This document shows positions 1 through 16,833 of a stretch of 64,000 bases of DNA, one piece after another. Positions within the stretch are counted from its first letter, which is position 1. Each line of letters begins with the position of its first letter. The stretch is from Henckelia pumila (taxonomy: Eukaryota > Streptophyta > Magnoliopsida > Lamiales > Gesneriaceae): contig NC_133121.1 of the NCBI RefSeq assembly GCF_033568475.1, positions 3,534,001-3,598,000 of the forward strand, written 5' to 3'. The position numbers were made by a program, and so were the translations under genes. The notes under the pieces were generated by a model, which saw nothing but the letters and a program-made list of their open reading frames with translations, was not told the DNA's origin and ran no database searches.

Positions 1-902
1 TCTAGCTCTAATATCGACAAAAAGATTAGATATCGAAATAGCAATACTTGTTGATACGAAAAAGATTATATTTTGATAGAGTCTGCGTCATTGTCTTGAA
101 CAAACTGTTGCTGCACAAGCCTCTCCTGATAAAAGCGTGAAGAAAACATTAGAATCACAGAACACAAGACGTGGTTGTGAAAAACATGACTGGTTCATTA
201 CCTAATGCTGAGATTGCAGGCTTGCAGCAAGAGGACAAAATTCAAAAGGTGAAAATTATAATTAGAAACCCATATCATCTCCGGCTAGGTTAATTCCGTG
301 TATCAAATAAAGGTAAATTTATAATCAAAGAACAAATCATTGCAAGTATACCAACAGTTGCTACGTTCTTCTGTTTTCCATAGTTTCCATATATTTGTGT
401 ATGAGCGTATTGACATTTCTCCGCACATGTAATAATCTAAGTAATCCCTGAGTGTGTGTGTGTAGTTGCCCACGTGTGTATACACACATTCTAGAATCGA
501 TTTCTCTCAAATGCACATGAAAGGCATAAATAAGATAATACAAGAAGAAGAAATATTCTAGAACCAATTTCTCTCAGATACACCTTTAGCCATTTCATTA
601 GTGAGTTTCATATAAGGAAATCCACTTTTAAGAGATGAACCTAGAAGGCTAGAACGACAACAGGATAAGCAAAGCATTTGGCGAACATTTTTAACTAATA
701 TCACAAATCATCTATACCTCACATCACAGAAAATAAGAGGGCAAGCAAAGTTATGGCACCCCACATGATCTCATGTAGCCACAAAATGAAAGCCGTTACA
801 ACTTTCACTATTAACCTTCAAACAGTAAGCTAAAAAATAAAATCAGAAGCAAAGCACTCACATTCTCTCTTGTTCCCGATAGACGTACTGCCAATAAACA
901 CA
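1..902. other. 3' flank of the bZIP gene and window edge, no supported gene
   Basis: The first 900 bases hold no reading frame I can assign. The part next to position 903 probably carries the 3' UTR of the bZIP gene. Around 185-250 on the plus strand there is a short open stretch ending in an AAG/GTGAAA donor-like site, which could be an exon of a neighbour lying mostly outside the window, but it matches no family I know. Confidence 0.4.
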
Positions 903-1697
903 CTAACAACTTCCACGTCCACGCCTAGCAAGCTCCTGACCAGAATTTTGATTCCCCAAACACTGGAGATTGTCAAATCCACAATCGTTAAGGCCCTGAT
1001 TGTCCAAGGCAGTGCCTTCAGATCCAGGGTGGAGGCAATAAAGTTGATCACTGCTCCTCATATTACATGGATTCATCATATATGTGCTAGGAACACTAGT
1101 GTTAGTAATGCTTTCATAAACATCTCCATTCTTAGCTGGCTTCTGATAAGGAAAAGATCCAATTTCTCCCTCAATCCGTCCCCTAATGTCAACAAGCAAG
1201 CACTTCAGCCTAGCAATCTCAGCCTCTAATAAAGCTTGACCCTGCAGTCTCTTCATTAACTGCTGGTTCAGAGCCCTCAACTTAACAACTTCATCTTCCA
1301 ATATTGCAGCCCTAGCCTTTTTCTTCTCACGATACTTGCGTACAGCTTCACGATTACCCAAGGGTCGTTTTTTTGGCTTTTTCTCAATCGACTCGGCAGT
1401 GTCGTCGCTTGGAGCCTGAACATCACTGGTGGTCGGCATGATTTGTGTATGGACATGAATACAAGTGTGAGTGTGGGATTTATCAGGTCCAGATGGATTG
1501 CAAGCATGGGCATGGGTGCATGCCTGTGTACGGCCCAGAGAATCAGTGCAAGCCTCTGTACGACCGAGGGCATCATTGCAGGTCTGAGTGCGATCAAGGA
1601 ACTCCTCTATGTCAAATGAACAACTGCTAGGAGCATGAGTCATATCCAAGCATGATAACATTTGGTCGCTAGGAAAATTTAGCTCCCCTTCGTCCAT
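903..1697 (-). CDS. Group F bZIP transcription factor, zinc-deficiency response (bZIP19/bZIP23 type)
   Basis: A single coding exon encodes 264 residues starting MDEGELNF. Residues about 60-85 form a Cys/His-rich segment (CTHAHACNPSGPDKSHTHTC, then IHVHT). In Arabidopsis bZIP19/bZIP23 this motif senses cellular zinc. After a short linker comes the bZIP domain: basic region with NREAVRKYREKKKARAA at about 116-132, then a leucine zipper (LEDEVVKLRALNQQL..., about 134-165). The conserved LKCLLVDIRGRIEGEIGSFPYQK block follows at about 165-187. These factors bind the zinc-deficiency response element in ZIP transporter promoters and act in the nucleus when zinc is low. The start ATG is the first in frame and the N-terminus matches the family. 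The C-terminal tail is short: after NSGQELA the frame runs into a stop, while another frame continues with a tail-like GNKR segment. The family assignment is very secure. Confidence 0.93.
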   Translation of the reverse strand: MDEGELNFPSDQMLSCLDMTHAPSSCSFDIEEFLDRTQTCNDALGRTEACTDSLGRTQACTHAHACNPSGPDKSHTHTCIHVHTQIMPTTSDVQAPSDDTAESIEKKPKKRPLGNREAVRKYREKKKARAAILEDEVVKLRALNQQLMKRLQGQALLEAEIARLKCLLVDIRGRIEGEIGSFPYQKPAKNGDVYESITNTSVPSTYMMNPCNMRSSDQLYCLHPGSEGTALDNQGLNDCGFDNLQCLGNQNSGQELARRGRGSC

Positions 1698-2500
1698 TAT
1701 TCAGCAGAAATATCTATCAAATCCAATTATGTAATTCTCCAGGTGGAAAAGTGACCAATACTCAGCGCAAGTTTCGAAATGCAATGAGTTCTGTCAGTTC
1801 TTTGTTAATGGCCCGACCAAAATCCTAGTGAAAAACAGAACAACAAAAAAGCCCAATTAGCCATTTTCTAGCTTTTAACTGGTTCATGCGATCATGCCTC
1901 CAAGCCTCAACGGCTCTAATTCTAGTTTACGACAAAGATGCCAAAAACCCTAGATATACGACAGAATACGGCCAAAAATTGGAGCTTTAAAGAGAAAAAA
2001 AAGCCCTGTGACACATACCAACATGGCACCAAAATTTTCAGGTAAATAGTTGAAAGGAATAAAAATAACTAAATAAGCACGAAATGGAACTTGAAAAATT
2101 TAAGCAATCGAACAATTAAGAAGGGCAAACCCTGCTTAGATCACAGAGCTTCAAGCAGGCATAAATACAAACGTTTTCATAATGAATTAACAGAGGGTAA
2201 AAACAACACACTGCAGAAATCAAGACGACATACCGATAGGAGATCACCCTCGAGAACAAACATCGAACATTTACCTCAGAATTCCAATCAACATCGAGCG
2301 GCAGACAGAGAGAGTTGCGAAGAAAGATCGAGATAATGGAGACCAAAAGAAACCCTAGAAAAGGCGAAACAGTAACACGTAGAAATGCAGCACACTAATA
2401 TGGAATTTGAATTGGGGGAAGAACAAGGGCCATTGATTTACAGATTCCAATCCTGAGAAGAAACAAAGGGTGCTTGCTTTCTGAAAGTCAGAGAACCATT
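1698..2500 (-). promoter_or_regulatory. 5' UTR with probable leader intron and proximal promoter of the bZIP gene
   Basis: Read on the minus strand, a leader-like stretch runs down from about 2500. It contains a good donor (TCTGAG/GTAAATG) ending an untranslated exon at about 2275. A possible acceptor lies near 1761, upstream of the ATG at 1697. An intron in the 5' UTR is inferred, not proven. No other gene is seen here. Confidence 0.4.
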
Positions 2501-3895
2501 GTCTTCTATTCTCATATATTTTTTAAAAAATTAACAATATAATGGAATCTTATCATATTATTAAAAATAAATACTAATTATAAGGTTTAATGGTCTGTCA
2601 AATCATTATTTTACATACTAAAACAACTATTTAGAGTACTCGATAGTGTAGGTGTCGAATGTTTATACAGTTGAAATAAATGATATTTTTTATTTTTAAA
2701 ATTAATTATTTTTTCCTAATATAAAGATATGATTGAATTAAAAAAATATAGAAATAGATAAGATTTAAGCAATTATTAAAAAAACGTTACAAAATGCATG
2801 AATCACGCAAGTACAAAAAATAAAATCAAATGTAGAGGCCACGTTTATATAATCGAACATAATTTTGATTTAAGATGACATTTTGATACATATATATTTT
2901 TTAGTTCAAGGAAAAACAATTGAAAAGACACTTGAAATTGCTGTTTTGACTCTTTTTTTTCCCGAATTAAAATAATAGAAAACGAAAATTCAAAAAAGGT
3001 GTTAAAAAAAAAAAGAAAAAGGAAAGAAAATTGCGAGGTTTTATTTTATTTGGAGAGTTTTAGAAAAATAATTGGGAAATTGTCTTGATAATATGAAATA
3101 AATGTTACTTTTTTCAAGTGAAACTAAATATTCGTTGTAGACATCAAACCAATAAGTGATTGGATTATTTCAAATCAACTTTTAAATAGCTTATATTCCG
3201 TGTCAAAATATATTATAATAATATATGTACTTTGTAACAATTTAAAATACAGTACTCTGGAGGATATAAAGAAAAAATAAGTGCAGAAATGAGTAAATGT
3301 AGAGTAGACGAAATATGTTTCGAGAACAGAGAAAAACAAAAACAGAATCTGTTAACAACATATTAATCTTATTCATATTTACAATTAAATATAAAATTTT
3401 TGGCATAAAAAATACTATTTTTTAACATATGATCCATATAAAAGATCTATCTCACAAAATTAAGTTGTGATATCCATCAATATTTTTTTTTTTATTTAAT
3501 GGATGAGAATGGTTGAGAATTCATCAGTGGGGAAAAAAAGTGATTGATTTCACTTTTTAGTACTTTTGCTTCAATTCTTTTTCCTCTTTCTTTTTTTTTT
3601 CTTTTCAAAAAATAACTTTCTACATATAAGTCACGAATAATTCTAATATTTATTTTTCACAAAAACTCGGAAGTCCATTTCACGAGTTGGCAGTCGAAGC
3701 TAAACACCAATACCATTAATTTGAAGTGTTGATTGGGGGAACACTCGTACTGAATTTTATTCAGTCGCAATATGATTTCTGAAAGCCATTCTGATGCTAA
3801 TCAAAACTCCATTTCATCACATCTGAAAAAGCACCTCATTCTTGGTAGCAGTTGATCTACTCTCATGCAATCAAGAGCCACAAGCTTCACCGAAA
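2501..3895. other. Intergenic AT-rich DNA between bZIP and kinase genes
   Basis: AT-rich, with many A and T runs and no frame or repeat I can assign. The end near 3895 probably includes the 3' UTR of the kinase gene; the other end is the bZIP promoter side. Confidence 0.5.
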
Positions 3896-6800
3896 CTACT
3901 CGAAACTCGATGTTCGACTCCATGTTTTCTTTACGTATTCCTCAACAGAAAGAGGACTGCTTTGATCCATGCTGCTAAATGATGTAGAGCTTTCGGCTAC
4001 ATCAAAAAAGGCAAGACTTAGATGGGATTCGGCACGTAAATCTGGATAAACTTCATCATCGTTATCGTTCTGGTTATCCAAATCATCGTAATTCTCAGAT
4101 TTTGGACTTGATTCTTCGTATTCATGTTCATCTCCACGAAGGATACTCAATATCTGAAGTTCACATAAGAAGAAAAGCAAGAGTTGATGTCAACACAACA
4201 ATTTATATGGTAGAACTACCAAAACCTTGCCCAGGCGTCGGTTGGCAAGTTTTGGTAGCAAAAGATAACATGTATATGGCTCCATCCGAGGATATGTTAT
4301 AGCATAGTATCTTTACTATCATCTATAGCTTATGGAACGACCAATAATTAATCCTATAATTGGTATACGATAATAAGAGTCAAGATCCTGAGTTCGACTC
4401 CTGTGAGTTACAAGATATTATCCTTCAGAAGAGATTTTTTAGAAGCAAAAATTCATTCTGTTGCTCCATGTGCCTATCTATATTGTACAACAATTGAAGC
4501 ACCATCTTCGACTACCCCAAGGCTTAAGATACAGAGCCAGATGCCAGGTTCTGCACAGTACAGAAGTAAGAAATGTGCATATGTAAATGGAACTCACTCA
4601 TGGTTACCTGGTGCATTTTGGGACGAAGACGTGCTGCTTGCGTTAGACACAAGCGTGCTGCTCGAGCCAGTCTTTGAATTTGAGTCTCGTCAACTTTGTC
4701 ATCCAAAGCCAAATCAGGATCCGATATACTCTTAAAATCACCACTTTCTAGCCTCGGTCTTGCCTAAAACAAGCACAGGTTTCTAAACTTTATATAAAAT
4801 AGATTGGAGATACTTCTGAAATTCAGTAGGATATATGTTCTTACCCACATGACTAAACTTTCTTGGCCCTTTTCAGTATCCAAGCCAATAGGTTTCCTTC
4901 CGGATAGCAATTCAAGTAATACGACTCCAAAAGCATATACATCAATCTTGTCACTTACTTTGCCATACATAAAATACTCAGGTGCGAGATAACCGAAAGT
5001 TCCTACAATATTATCATCAGTCAAGAAAGACGCTGCAGTGGGTCCCCATATCGCCAATCCAAAGTCAGATAACTGATGATCAAAATGAAAAATTATTGTT
5101 AGACAAGATAAGCGATATATTGTGAGGATTATTTAATCAAACATGACTACTAGGTAAACGAGGTAGGATGGACAAAACTACCTGTGGTTCTAGTTCATCA
5201 GTGAGTAGAATATTTGAAGACTTGATGTCTCTATGAATGATCGGTTTTGGGCATCCGTTGTGTATGTAATTTAGTGCTTCAGCAATCCCAAGGGCTATTT
5301 TGAATCGTACCTCCCATGATAAGATGGCGTTTTTCTTTCTGTCGCCACCTGCTTCAATAATAAACTTGATATTCATCTGTATATGGATGGCTTATCAAGA
5401 CAAGAAACTCGTATTCTCACTCAACTTACCATGTAGCCTCTCTTCCAAATTCCCTTTCGACAAGAAATCATAAACAGATATGAGATTATTATCTTCTATG
5501 CAAATTCCAAGCAAAGGTGTGATTCTTTTATGCTTAGCTGTGGTGATTATTTCAACCTCCAAGATAAAATCCTTCCACGCCTCTTTTGATGATCTCAAAA
5601 TCTTTACTGCTACTGGTTTTCCTTCAGAGAGAATCCCCTTGTACACGGAATTACACCCTCCTTTTCCAATAAGATTCCCTGTAAAAATTGAATATAATCA
5701 GAGAATACAGAGTAAACATGGGTCGTTAGCTGAATATGGAATGGATTTGTTTCCTGTAATAACCTGATGAGAACTCGGAAGTCGCTATTTTAAGGGCATC
5801 ATAACTATAAACTTGACATCTTGGCGAATTTTTTTCGAGTACAAGTTCCAAATCTTTTGGCAGCTCTTGTCTCTTGGTTGCTTCGTCTATGGTATCTTCG
5901 TCTTCCAATTTGTCCTTTTCACTTCCGGATTCAGCAATGTCAAACAAAGGGCGATTTGGTAAGCTCATTACCCATTTCACCACTGACATGTTTCTTGCTT
6001 CCAAAGCAGGCTGAATAACCGAACTAGCTGTTTGGAGTAAAGGCCAACCAGGCCTTTGGTTTGTAAAATCCTCCACAGGTAGTGATAGTGAACTCAGGGA
6101 ACCCCTCTGAAATCTTGTTATACGGCTAAAAGCCTCATCTCTTGAACCCATTGAGATGCCTTCTATTCCATCATAACTGAGCCTGCTGATTTCCGATATC
6201 TCTGATTCTCCAAATTCCGACTGGTTATCTTTGGACATCAAGCCATCAGTTAAACAATAACTCGGCTTTGGATCTTTACCAGGACCTATAATCAGCACAT
6301 TGTTTGTAATATCATTCAAGAATCAAGCCATAAATTCCCAAGATATAGTGAAAACAAATCCAAACCTTGCAACTGGTGGGTGGAAAACCTGCTGAACACA
6401 ATCCTTCCGTTGTGAATTGCCATAACTTCAGTCGAGGGAGGCAGCCTTTTCGCGCAATATTTAGCAACCGAAGCCCATCCCCTAAAAGACGGCTTTGTAA
6501 AAACTTAATTTTCAAACAAGAAACCCCTGAAAATATATGACAATCTATAGCTTTACCCCAGTGCAGTGTGCTTAGTAATCCCCACCACAACTACTGATGC
6601 AGAATGGTTCTTTGCTTCCATTACCAGAACTTTTCTGATTGACTTGGCTTTAAAGACTTCCACGGTGAGGCCAACCTGGACACCCCACCAAAAATATAAG
6701 AAAAAAAAGCAAAAGATTAACAACGACGACTCACCGTTACGCCCTTCTACTTTACCACGAACATACAGAGACCGGGGATACATAAAAATACTCGTGGAAC

Positions 6801-7151
6801 CACAGAAACTAACCTGCTTTTTGCAGCACAGACCTTGATAGTCTTCCAGGTAACCTTCCAGCAGAGCTTCCTCCTTTGAAATGGAATCTGCAGCGAATAA
6901 TGTCAAGCCTTCCCATGTCAATGCAACTACAAAAATCCCATTTCCAATTTCGATAAGCGTGAGGATAAGTACAAGTAATCAAGAAGAACAAGAACAGTAC
7001 CAGAGTTTCGGCAAACATGAACTGCCACCACTGTATCTCCAGAATCAGCTACTTTAACTACTGCCCAATCAAGCAATTCTTTGGTATGGCAATCCAATCG
7101 CACTCCAACAACCACAAGCTTCCTCCCCAAATCTAACCTCTCTGCTGTCAT
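3896..7151 (-). CDS. Receptor-like cytoplasmic kinase with N-terminal universal stress protein (Usp) domain
   Basis: Ten exons give about 692 aa: 7151-7001, 6926-6814, 6675-6557, 6481-6366, 6285-5764, 5678-5430, 5348-5182, 5072-4845, 4763-4608 and 4153-3896. All junctions are GT-AG and keep frame. Residues about 10-165 are a UspA-like alpha/beta fold ([20 protein letters not shown] ... [11 protein letters not shown]), followed by [14 protein letters not shown] Ser/acid-rich linker leads to the kinase: glycine loop [11 protein letters not shown], lysine in [22 protein letters not shown] and APEY. All catalytic residues are present, so activity is expected. The C-terminus is acidic. The first in-frame ATG (MTAERLDLG) was taken as start. 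The nearest relatives are the Arabidopsis proteins annotated as kinases with an adenine-nucleotide alpha-hydrolase-like domain (for example At5g63940 and At1g77280). They are presumed cytosolic signalling proteins; the substrate is unknown. Confidence 0.92.
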
Positions 7152-10100
7152 TTTTACCTTGATTTTGTCCACACAAGGCCACTGATTGTACCAAGCTTCC
7201 ACTAATCTCTTCAGGCACACATTTTCACCAAAAGGCTGTTCATTTCACCTCAATATCAGTACCAAAAACACTGGACACTTATTCCCCCTTTGCTCGTGCG
7301 ACATATACAATCCAGCAAAGGCATTGCTCCCCAGAAAATGGCTGCCTTTTTATTTAAATTACTCCCATAAAAGAGAAAAAAAGCCAATCAAGAAAACCCA
7401 AAACCTCCAAATTAAAGCATTCCCGTTAGCAAAACTTCTGTTCCTACCAACGAATATCAAACAATTAACACCCCGAGAAAGTAAAACCCAGCAATAATAA
7501 CATAAGCCCTTCAACAACAGTGGGTGCTACGGATTTGAAAATCTCGGAAGAAAAATTTTAACTTGCAATTAATAAGCAGGACCCAACCCACCAAATATCT
7601 TGAAAACTTGTTATTCGAATCCATCGAACATTTTAAAAGCATGAAAATGCCGCCATGCAATGATCATCCAGACCTACTTTCAACCAACCAAAAGATTTTA
7701 TGCCCCCAGCTTGGGCTGCTTCATTGACAACGAAATCATTATATTATAATTATAATTTTTAAAAGAAACATGAATAGAAAATCTTGGATAAAATATGGAG
7801 GATGAGACGAAGGTGACGCAGGCACAAAAGAAATCCCGCTTAAACAGGATACACAAGTTAATTACTTAATTAGTCTGTTAATTATTGTACTTAGAAAAAT
7901 AATTTGCGGGAAACCATGAATAACAACCAACAAAAGAGCCGGAGAACCATTTGCGGGATTGACGGTAGCTGCAACGGTACACTTGCAATGTTATTTCGAA
8001 AGAAAATTTTCTTAAAATTAACAAGAACCTATTATATATAACAGTGAATCACAGTATACACGATACATGTTATTCGAAAAAAAGATAAAAATAAATGTTT
8101 TTTTTAAAAAAATTTAAAATGAAATATATCAATGTTTTAAGTTAAAATGATGTAATTAATTTTGAAATTGAAATAATAGAAGATAATATATACGATGAAA
8201 AGATATTTATTAAGAAAAGATTATAATATAATAAAGTTTTGTTTATTTCGATAATATGAAAGATGTTTTAGGAAAAAAATTATATTATGACCTTTTCTAT
8301 TAGTACAAGATACTCATGTATTACTATATTCTCAAAAAAAAAAAAAAAGATACTCATGTATTACTAATATATATATTTATTTATTTATTGGTGAGCAAAT
8401 CAAATAGAATAATCAGGTGTAAGTATTTAAATTTAATATGATACACCAATTAAACAAGTAGATGTATAATATAATTTTTTTCACATTAATAACTATGTTC
8501 ATCCGATCAGGGTACTTTGATAATAATATTTTATCGATTTATTTTACATGGAAAACTAATCTTGATATATTTAATGTTTTATATTTTGAAATATTTTAAT
8601 TTAATTTGACCACTAACTAATGAAACGATTATCGTTGAAATATATGAACTAAAAAGACCTGAAATAGGTTATCATAAAGAATATTTTTTTAAGAAAGCTA
8701 CAAGCACATCAAAGATCAAAGTTAATGATAATGTAAAAACACTTATAAATATATATTCTAAATTATTTTCTTGCACTCTGTCAGTGTAACGAGGCACTTT
8801 TGGCTGTCTTTTTCAACTTTCCTTCTTTTTTTTTCCTTTCTTTTTTTTTTTTTAAAGAGTTTTTGTCAAGCTTTACTGCGAAAAATGAGCTAAACTATAT
8901 ATTTTTAGTTTGATAGATTTTTAATTATAATCATTTTGCATCCAATATGTATATATTAAGAAAGTTGATATTTACACTCTATTTTTTTGTTATTTGCACT
9001 CTATCTGTAAATAAATTTGACACATATAGAATGAAGCGTTGATAACACAAAATTGAGGGTAAATATACATTTCAATAATGTATACATTCTTGTATATAAA
9101 TGGGTAGACAATCTCTTTCCATTACAAGTAAATTTGCAATTACACGTGTTTGGGTATTGTCGGAGTCAATATAATTGCATGGTTGTTTATGGCAAGAATG
9201 GCCTATAGTAGGTATTACTAATCATTCTGATTTGATTTCTCAACCACAACGACGAAAATGAAATTAAATACATAAACGATTAAGCAGTTAGTCCACTCTT
9301 TTCCATATTTATTTATTCATTAATCACTGTTTGGTATGAATAATTAGAAAACATTTATGATCATACGGTTTTGATTAGTCAAACGTTTTGCTCTTTGCGT
9401 TTGATATGAATGATCCAGTTAGATAAGCTATTGTTTGGTACGTTTTTAAATAAACTCACTGAAGTAGGAAATATAAACACATCTACTCTACATTAACATT
9501 CCATACATTAATTCCAAGAATGTCTAGCTTTTGCCTAATAACAAAAGCCGGACGTTCTCTTAGGATATTTATCGAAAAGTATTTTCTCACTGTCACGTCT
9601 ATTATTAAATATATAAAATACCACCTAAAGATAACATGAAATTTACGCATATATTGTTAAATCGGCTCTTCGATGTTGACGGTAATGACTCGTAGTTATG
9701 TTCGTTTCATCAAGATTCCCGGTGTGTCTATTTTAGATACCATCAAAAACACCTTATTTTCGAATTAATGAGAGACCCCAATGAATGAGTAAACTTGAAA
9801 AATCCTTTTTTAAAACCCAAAATAAACGAGTCTGGGAGGACCGTTGCAGCGATGTTACAGCGTTGCCCCACAGGTTTCTTTATTGCACATGCAAACATTT
9901 AATTTTTTTATTCTTTGACAAGGAAGTTGATTGCAACTGCCATATAGAGTGTTAAGTAGGGGGATAAGATTACCTTATATGCCTCGCATTAATGGATTGC
10001 TCAGAACAATGAAAGAACATTGGGAATCCCAATTGGAAATTGCAAATCTTTATTTTATGATCTATGTTACGAAAATAGTAATTTAACTCAATTGTTCAAG

Positions 10101-10543
10101 ATCACATTGTAAAAATGATCCCAATGTGACAATTATTATGGGATGATTAGAGGAATTCAATCTGAAGTGATATGTTTCACAAAGAAACATATGTTAATGC
10201 GTGCATAATACAAATCATTTTATCTGATACAACTGTGGTATAGAATGTCCTTGTGTTCATAATGAACCGCATAAGAAAATAAGATTTATTAGGCACACAT
10301 AAGATCTTACAAAACCTAAAAAAGTCACACTGCCTAGTCTAATAAAGGTGGAATTTATCACACTTCCCTAACATCTGATATAATACATCTCGAATTGCAT
10401 TTTTGAATGTGAAACAAATGCTTCAAGGGAGTTATTTAGTAAAGAGACCCACAGGGTCATTACATCCTTGAGGAGATCCGATCGATGCAGGGAGCAATCC
10501 GCAAGATTGTGTGTGTCCCCTCCCATTGGTGTTGTATCAGCAG
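7152..10543. other. Intergenic AT-rich DNA between kinase promoter and ROP 3' end
   Basis: No coding sequence is supported. The first several hundred bases must hold the kinase promoter and 5' UTR; positions about 10400-10543 should be the ROP 3' UTR. A 19-20 bp word (AAGATACTCATGTATTACT) occurs twice around 8308-8366, separated by a run of A, which looks like a local duplication. Confidence 0.5.
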
Positions 10544-13960
<3,417 letters not shown>

Positions 13961-16833
13961 ACTCTAATTTCAAATTTTGGATAATTTTCATATTAATTGT
14001 TCAGGGCCCGCCGGTTAAAAGCCCGGTTACTTATATTTATTGTGAACTTTTACTTTTTGTAATATATAATATAATTTTGATGTTTTTATTATTTAATTAA
14101 ATAAAAAAAACCTAATACAGTTCATCAAATTACTAATAAATCATCATGAAATAAATGATAATAATGTTGAAAATTTTAATATTAACAACAATATAAAAAT
14201 TAATTATATTTATCAAAATTTAAAGAGATCTAAAAAATTGTTATAATTCAAAGGCTTTGGCGCCGGGGAACCTTATTACAATTTTTTTTTTGAAGGACAA
14301 AAAAAAACATTTTGGTAAATCTGTTGATTTTTATATTATTTAATTAAAAACCCAATAACCTAACCTTTGTAACTTATATCACTACGTTGTCGTTTTGGAT
14401 CGACAATGACACACCTAACACGTCTTGTATTTTTAGGGAAAACAAAATTGAATTTTCATGGTGGGTAAAACGTACTCTTGGTTGGATTTTGTTTTCACTT
14501 ATATTTTAAGATACATTATGTTTTCAATATTACGTGGTAATGCAATAAAACAATAGGTCCTATCATTGAATTTTAAACACGTAAAATATCGATGATATTT
14601 TTATGTTGATAAGTTTAACGGTTATTAGTGGTCAGTATAATTATCATTAGATCACGATTTGATGCGAATGATAAAAATATTAATTGATTACATGTATCTG
14701 TTTCGTCAAATATTTTATTGTAAACTCTTTGTCATTTCTCACTTCAAATGAAACATATATATTATACACTTTTTGTCGTTCCAATGAAAAGAGATGATAT
14801 AAAGTAATATATATGCAAGTCACATAATAGGTACTAAACCGGTGGAGAGTCTAGTGGATGGTTGTTTTCCTAATAACCAACCTAACCTAACCTCACCAAT
14901 AAGTCTCCGTTCATATTTTTATATTACAACTTTTATTGGTCCTTTAGCCAAAGTTACAGATTACTAATTTAAATATGTTTAATTGCGAATAAAACTTAAA
15001 TATTATTTTCGATGGCAGCTACTATTTTACTTATAGAAGTGTAAAAGGAAGTGTAAAATATTTTCATTGTAAATTTGCAACATTGTTTTTTTATTCTACA
15101 TTTATTCTATCTATAAAAAAAAAATATGAATACACAAGCAAAGATTTTTCATTATAAATCTACAACTTTGTACTTTTATTTTACACTATCTCTATTACAT
15201 GCAAAAGTGTGAATAGAACGGTTTAAACATAGGAAGTTTTAACATTTGCGAAAATGAAAAAAAAAATACATATATATTATTTCAATGATTGACAGATTGA
15301 GCATATTTAACAGGACTCTTGCAAATATTATTCCTCATTTTGTTTTTGTTTTTGCTTTAATGTATTTTGAAATATCACATGCTTACTGCAATAAAAATTA
15401 TTTTGATGGAAATGTCTGTATAATAAAATTATAGTAGATTTGATTCTTAATTTTTAAAAGAAAGTACACTTTTAGTTCTCGTAGTTTATCAATCACTTTT
15501 AGTTCTTAATTATTTCAACTCTCTTTGGTCCCGAATTTTCAAAAGTCTTTCGCAATTAGTCATTGTTTTCATGGTTAAACTTAAACGTAATGATAGGGAC
15601 TAAAATTTCGATATTTATTGAAGTTTGAGAGACCAAAAATATATATAACATAGACTAAAAACATAGTGGCAATAGAATATAAATATAAATATAAGAAAAA
15701 TAACTAACATTAACCTATTTTAACAAGATAATAATATAACAAGATTATATAAACAATATAGTTCATTTTACTAGTATAATAAAGTATTATAAAAACAGCT
15801 ATGCTTGGGAAGAAACATTCAAATTGAGATTCTTGCCCAGAAATTGCCAAAAAGCTAGCTAATCCAAGGAAACACCGAAAAGCTTAATCTTCAATAGATT
15901 AATAGAAGGTTGTTATACTCGTGTTACTATTAATAGCATCTTTAAAAAAACACCCAAAAAAAAAAATCGCATTGGCCAAAATGAGCATCATCAACAATGA
16001 AATACTAACAATGCCTGACTGCCCAAATGCTGCTACTGTCAATTTTTCACATGGCAAATAAATCGAATCTTAAAAGCCAACTACTTCACTGAATATGCCT
16101 CATATGCATCTCAAATTGGCCGAAAGCTTCCATAAAACAACTATTCATGAAAAAATAGGAGGAATTGCCCACTGTAGAAATCATCATATTATCATAATGA
16201 AAGTCTAAGTATTATGATACCGTTTGATATTACTATGAAATAATCATAAAATTGACCAACAAAGATGAGCACAAGGGGAAAAACGTTTTAATTATTGCAG
16301 GGAAAAAGATCCTAAAATTATTCACAAGCCCTTCATCAGCAACACCACCGTCAAAATATCATATCACGCGACCGCGTCAGGCACGAATATGCAACGTCAC
16401 ATCAACCTGTAAAGGACTTTGGGATTCAGTTTACGTGGTGAAAGATTTTTGAATTCAATAATCAGATAATCAACCCATCTATCAGGAATTTGTGTAAAAG
16501 CTCATGAGTCAAAAGAGAACCTATCACGTAATGCACATAATATCCATTTGAAAAGAAAGAGAACAGGAGAATTGAAAATGAAGGATATCGAAGCATTAAA
16601 AGAACAGGGTAAACAAGAAGAAACCAAACGTATGAAAAACACAGCACATAGAAGAAAACGAAAGTCAAAAGTGGCCACTAGTCCAGCTTTATGGTATGTA
16701 CGTATGACTAACCTCAACAATGCCTCAGGTAGGCAGGGCCTTCTCATTAGACGTCAGCTGCCACTTCTAGCCACCATCAACTTTTCATCACCCTAAAAGA
16801 ACATCAGAAAAGTCCAGCTGGTCGACTGCAGGC
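13961..16833. other. Intergenic AT-rich DNA between ROP promoter and UPL3 3' end
   Basis: No coding sequence is supported. The side near 16833 should carry the UPL3 3' UTR. Around 15470-15660 there are short words typical of diverged plant MITEs (ACTTTTAGTTCTC near the start, GGGACTAAAA near the end), but I cannot delimit an element. Confidence 0.45.

Noticed and set aside
185..283. Possible plus-strand exon (MTGSLPNAEIAGLQQEDKIQ...) at the window start
   Set aside because: Only a short open stretch with one donor-like site; no recognisable protein and no visible partner exon.
830..1229. Plus- and minus-strand frames overlapping the bZIP exon
   Set aside because: They are other-frame readings of the bZIP coding sequence and match no family.
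15470..15660. Diverged MITE-like words (ACTTTTAGTTCTC, GGGACTAAAA)
   Set aside because: Cannot define borders; could be chance in AT-rich DNA.
16548..16796. Plus-strand Lys-rich frame downstream of UPL3
   Set aside because: Lies in the probable UPL3 3' UTR, low complexity, no homology recognised.
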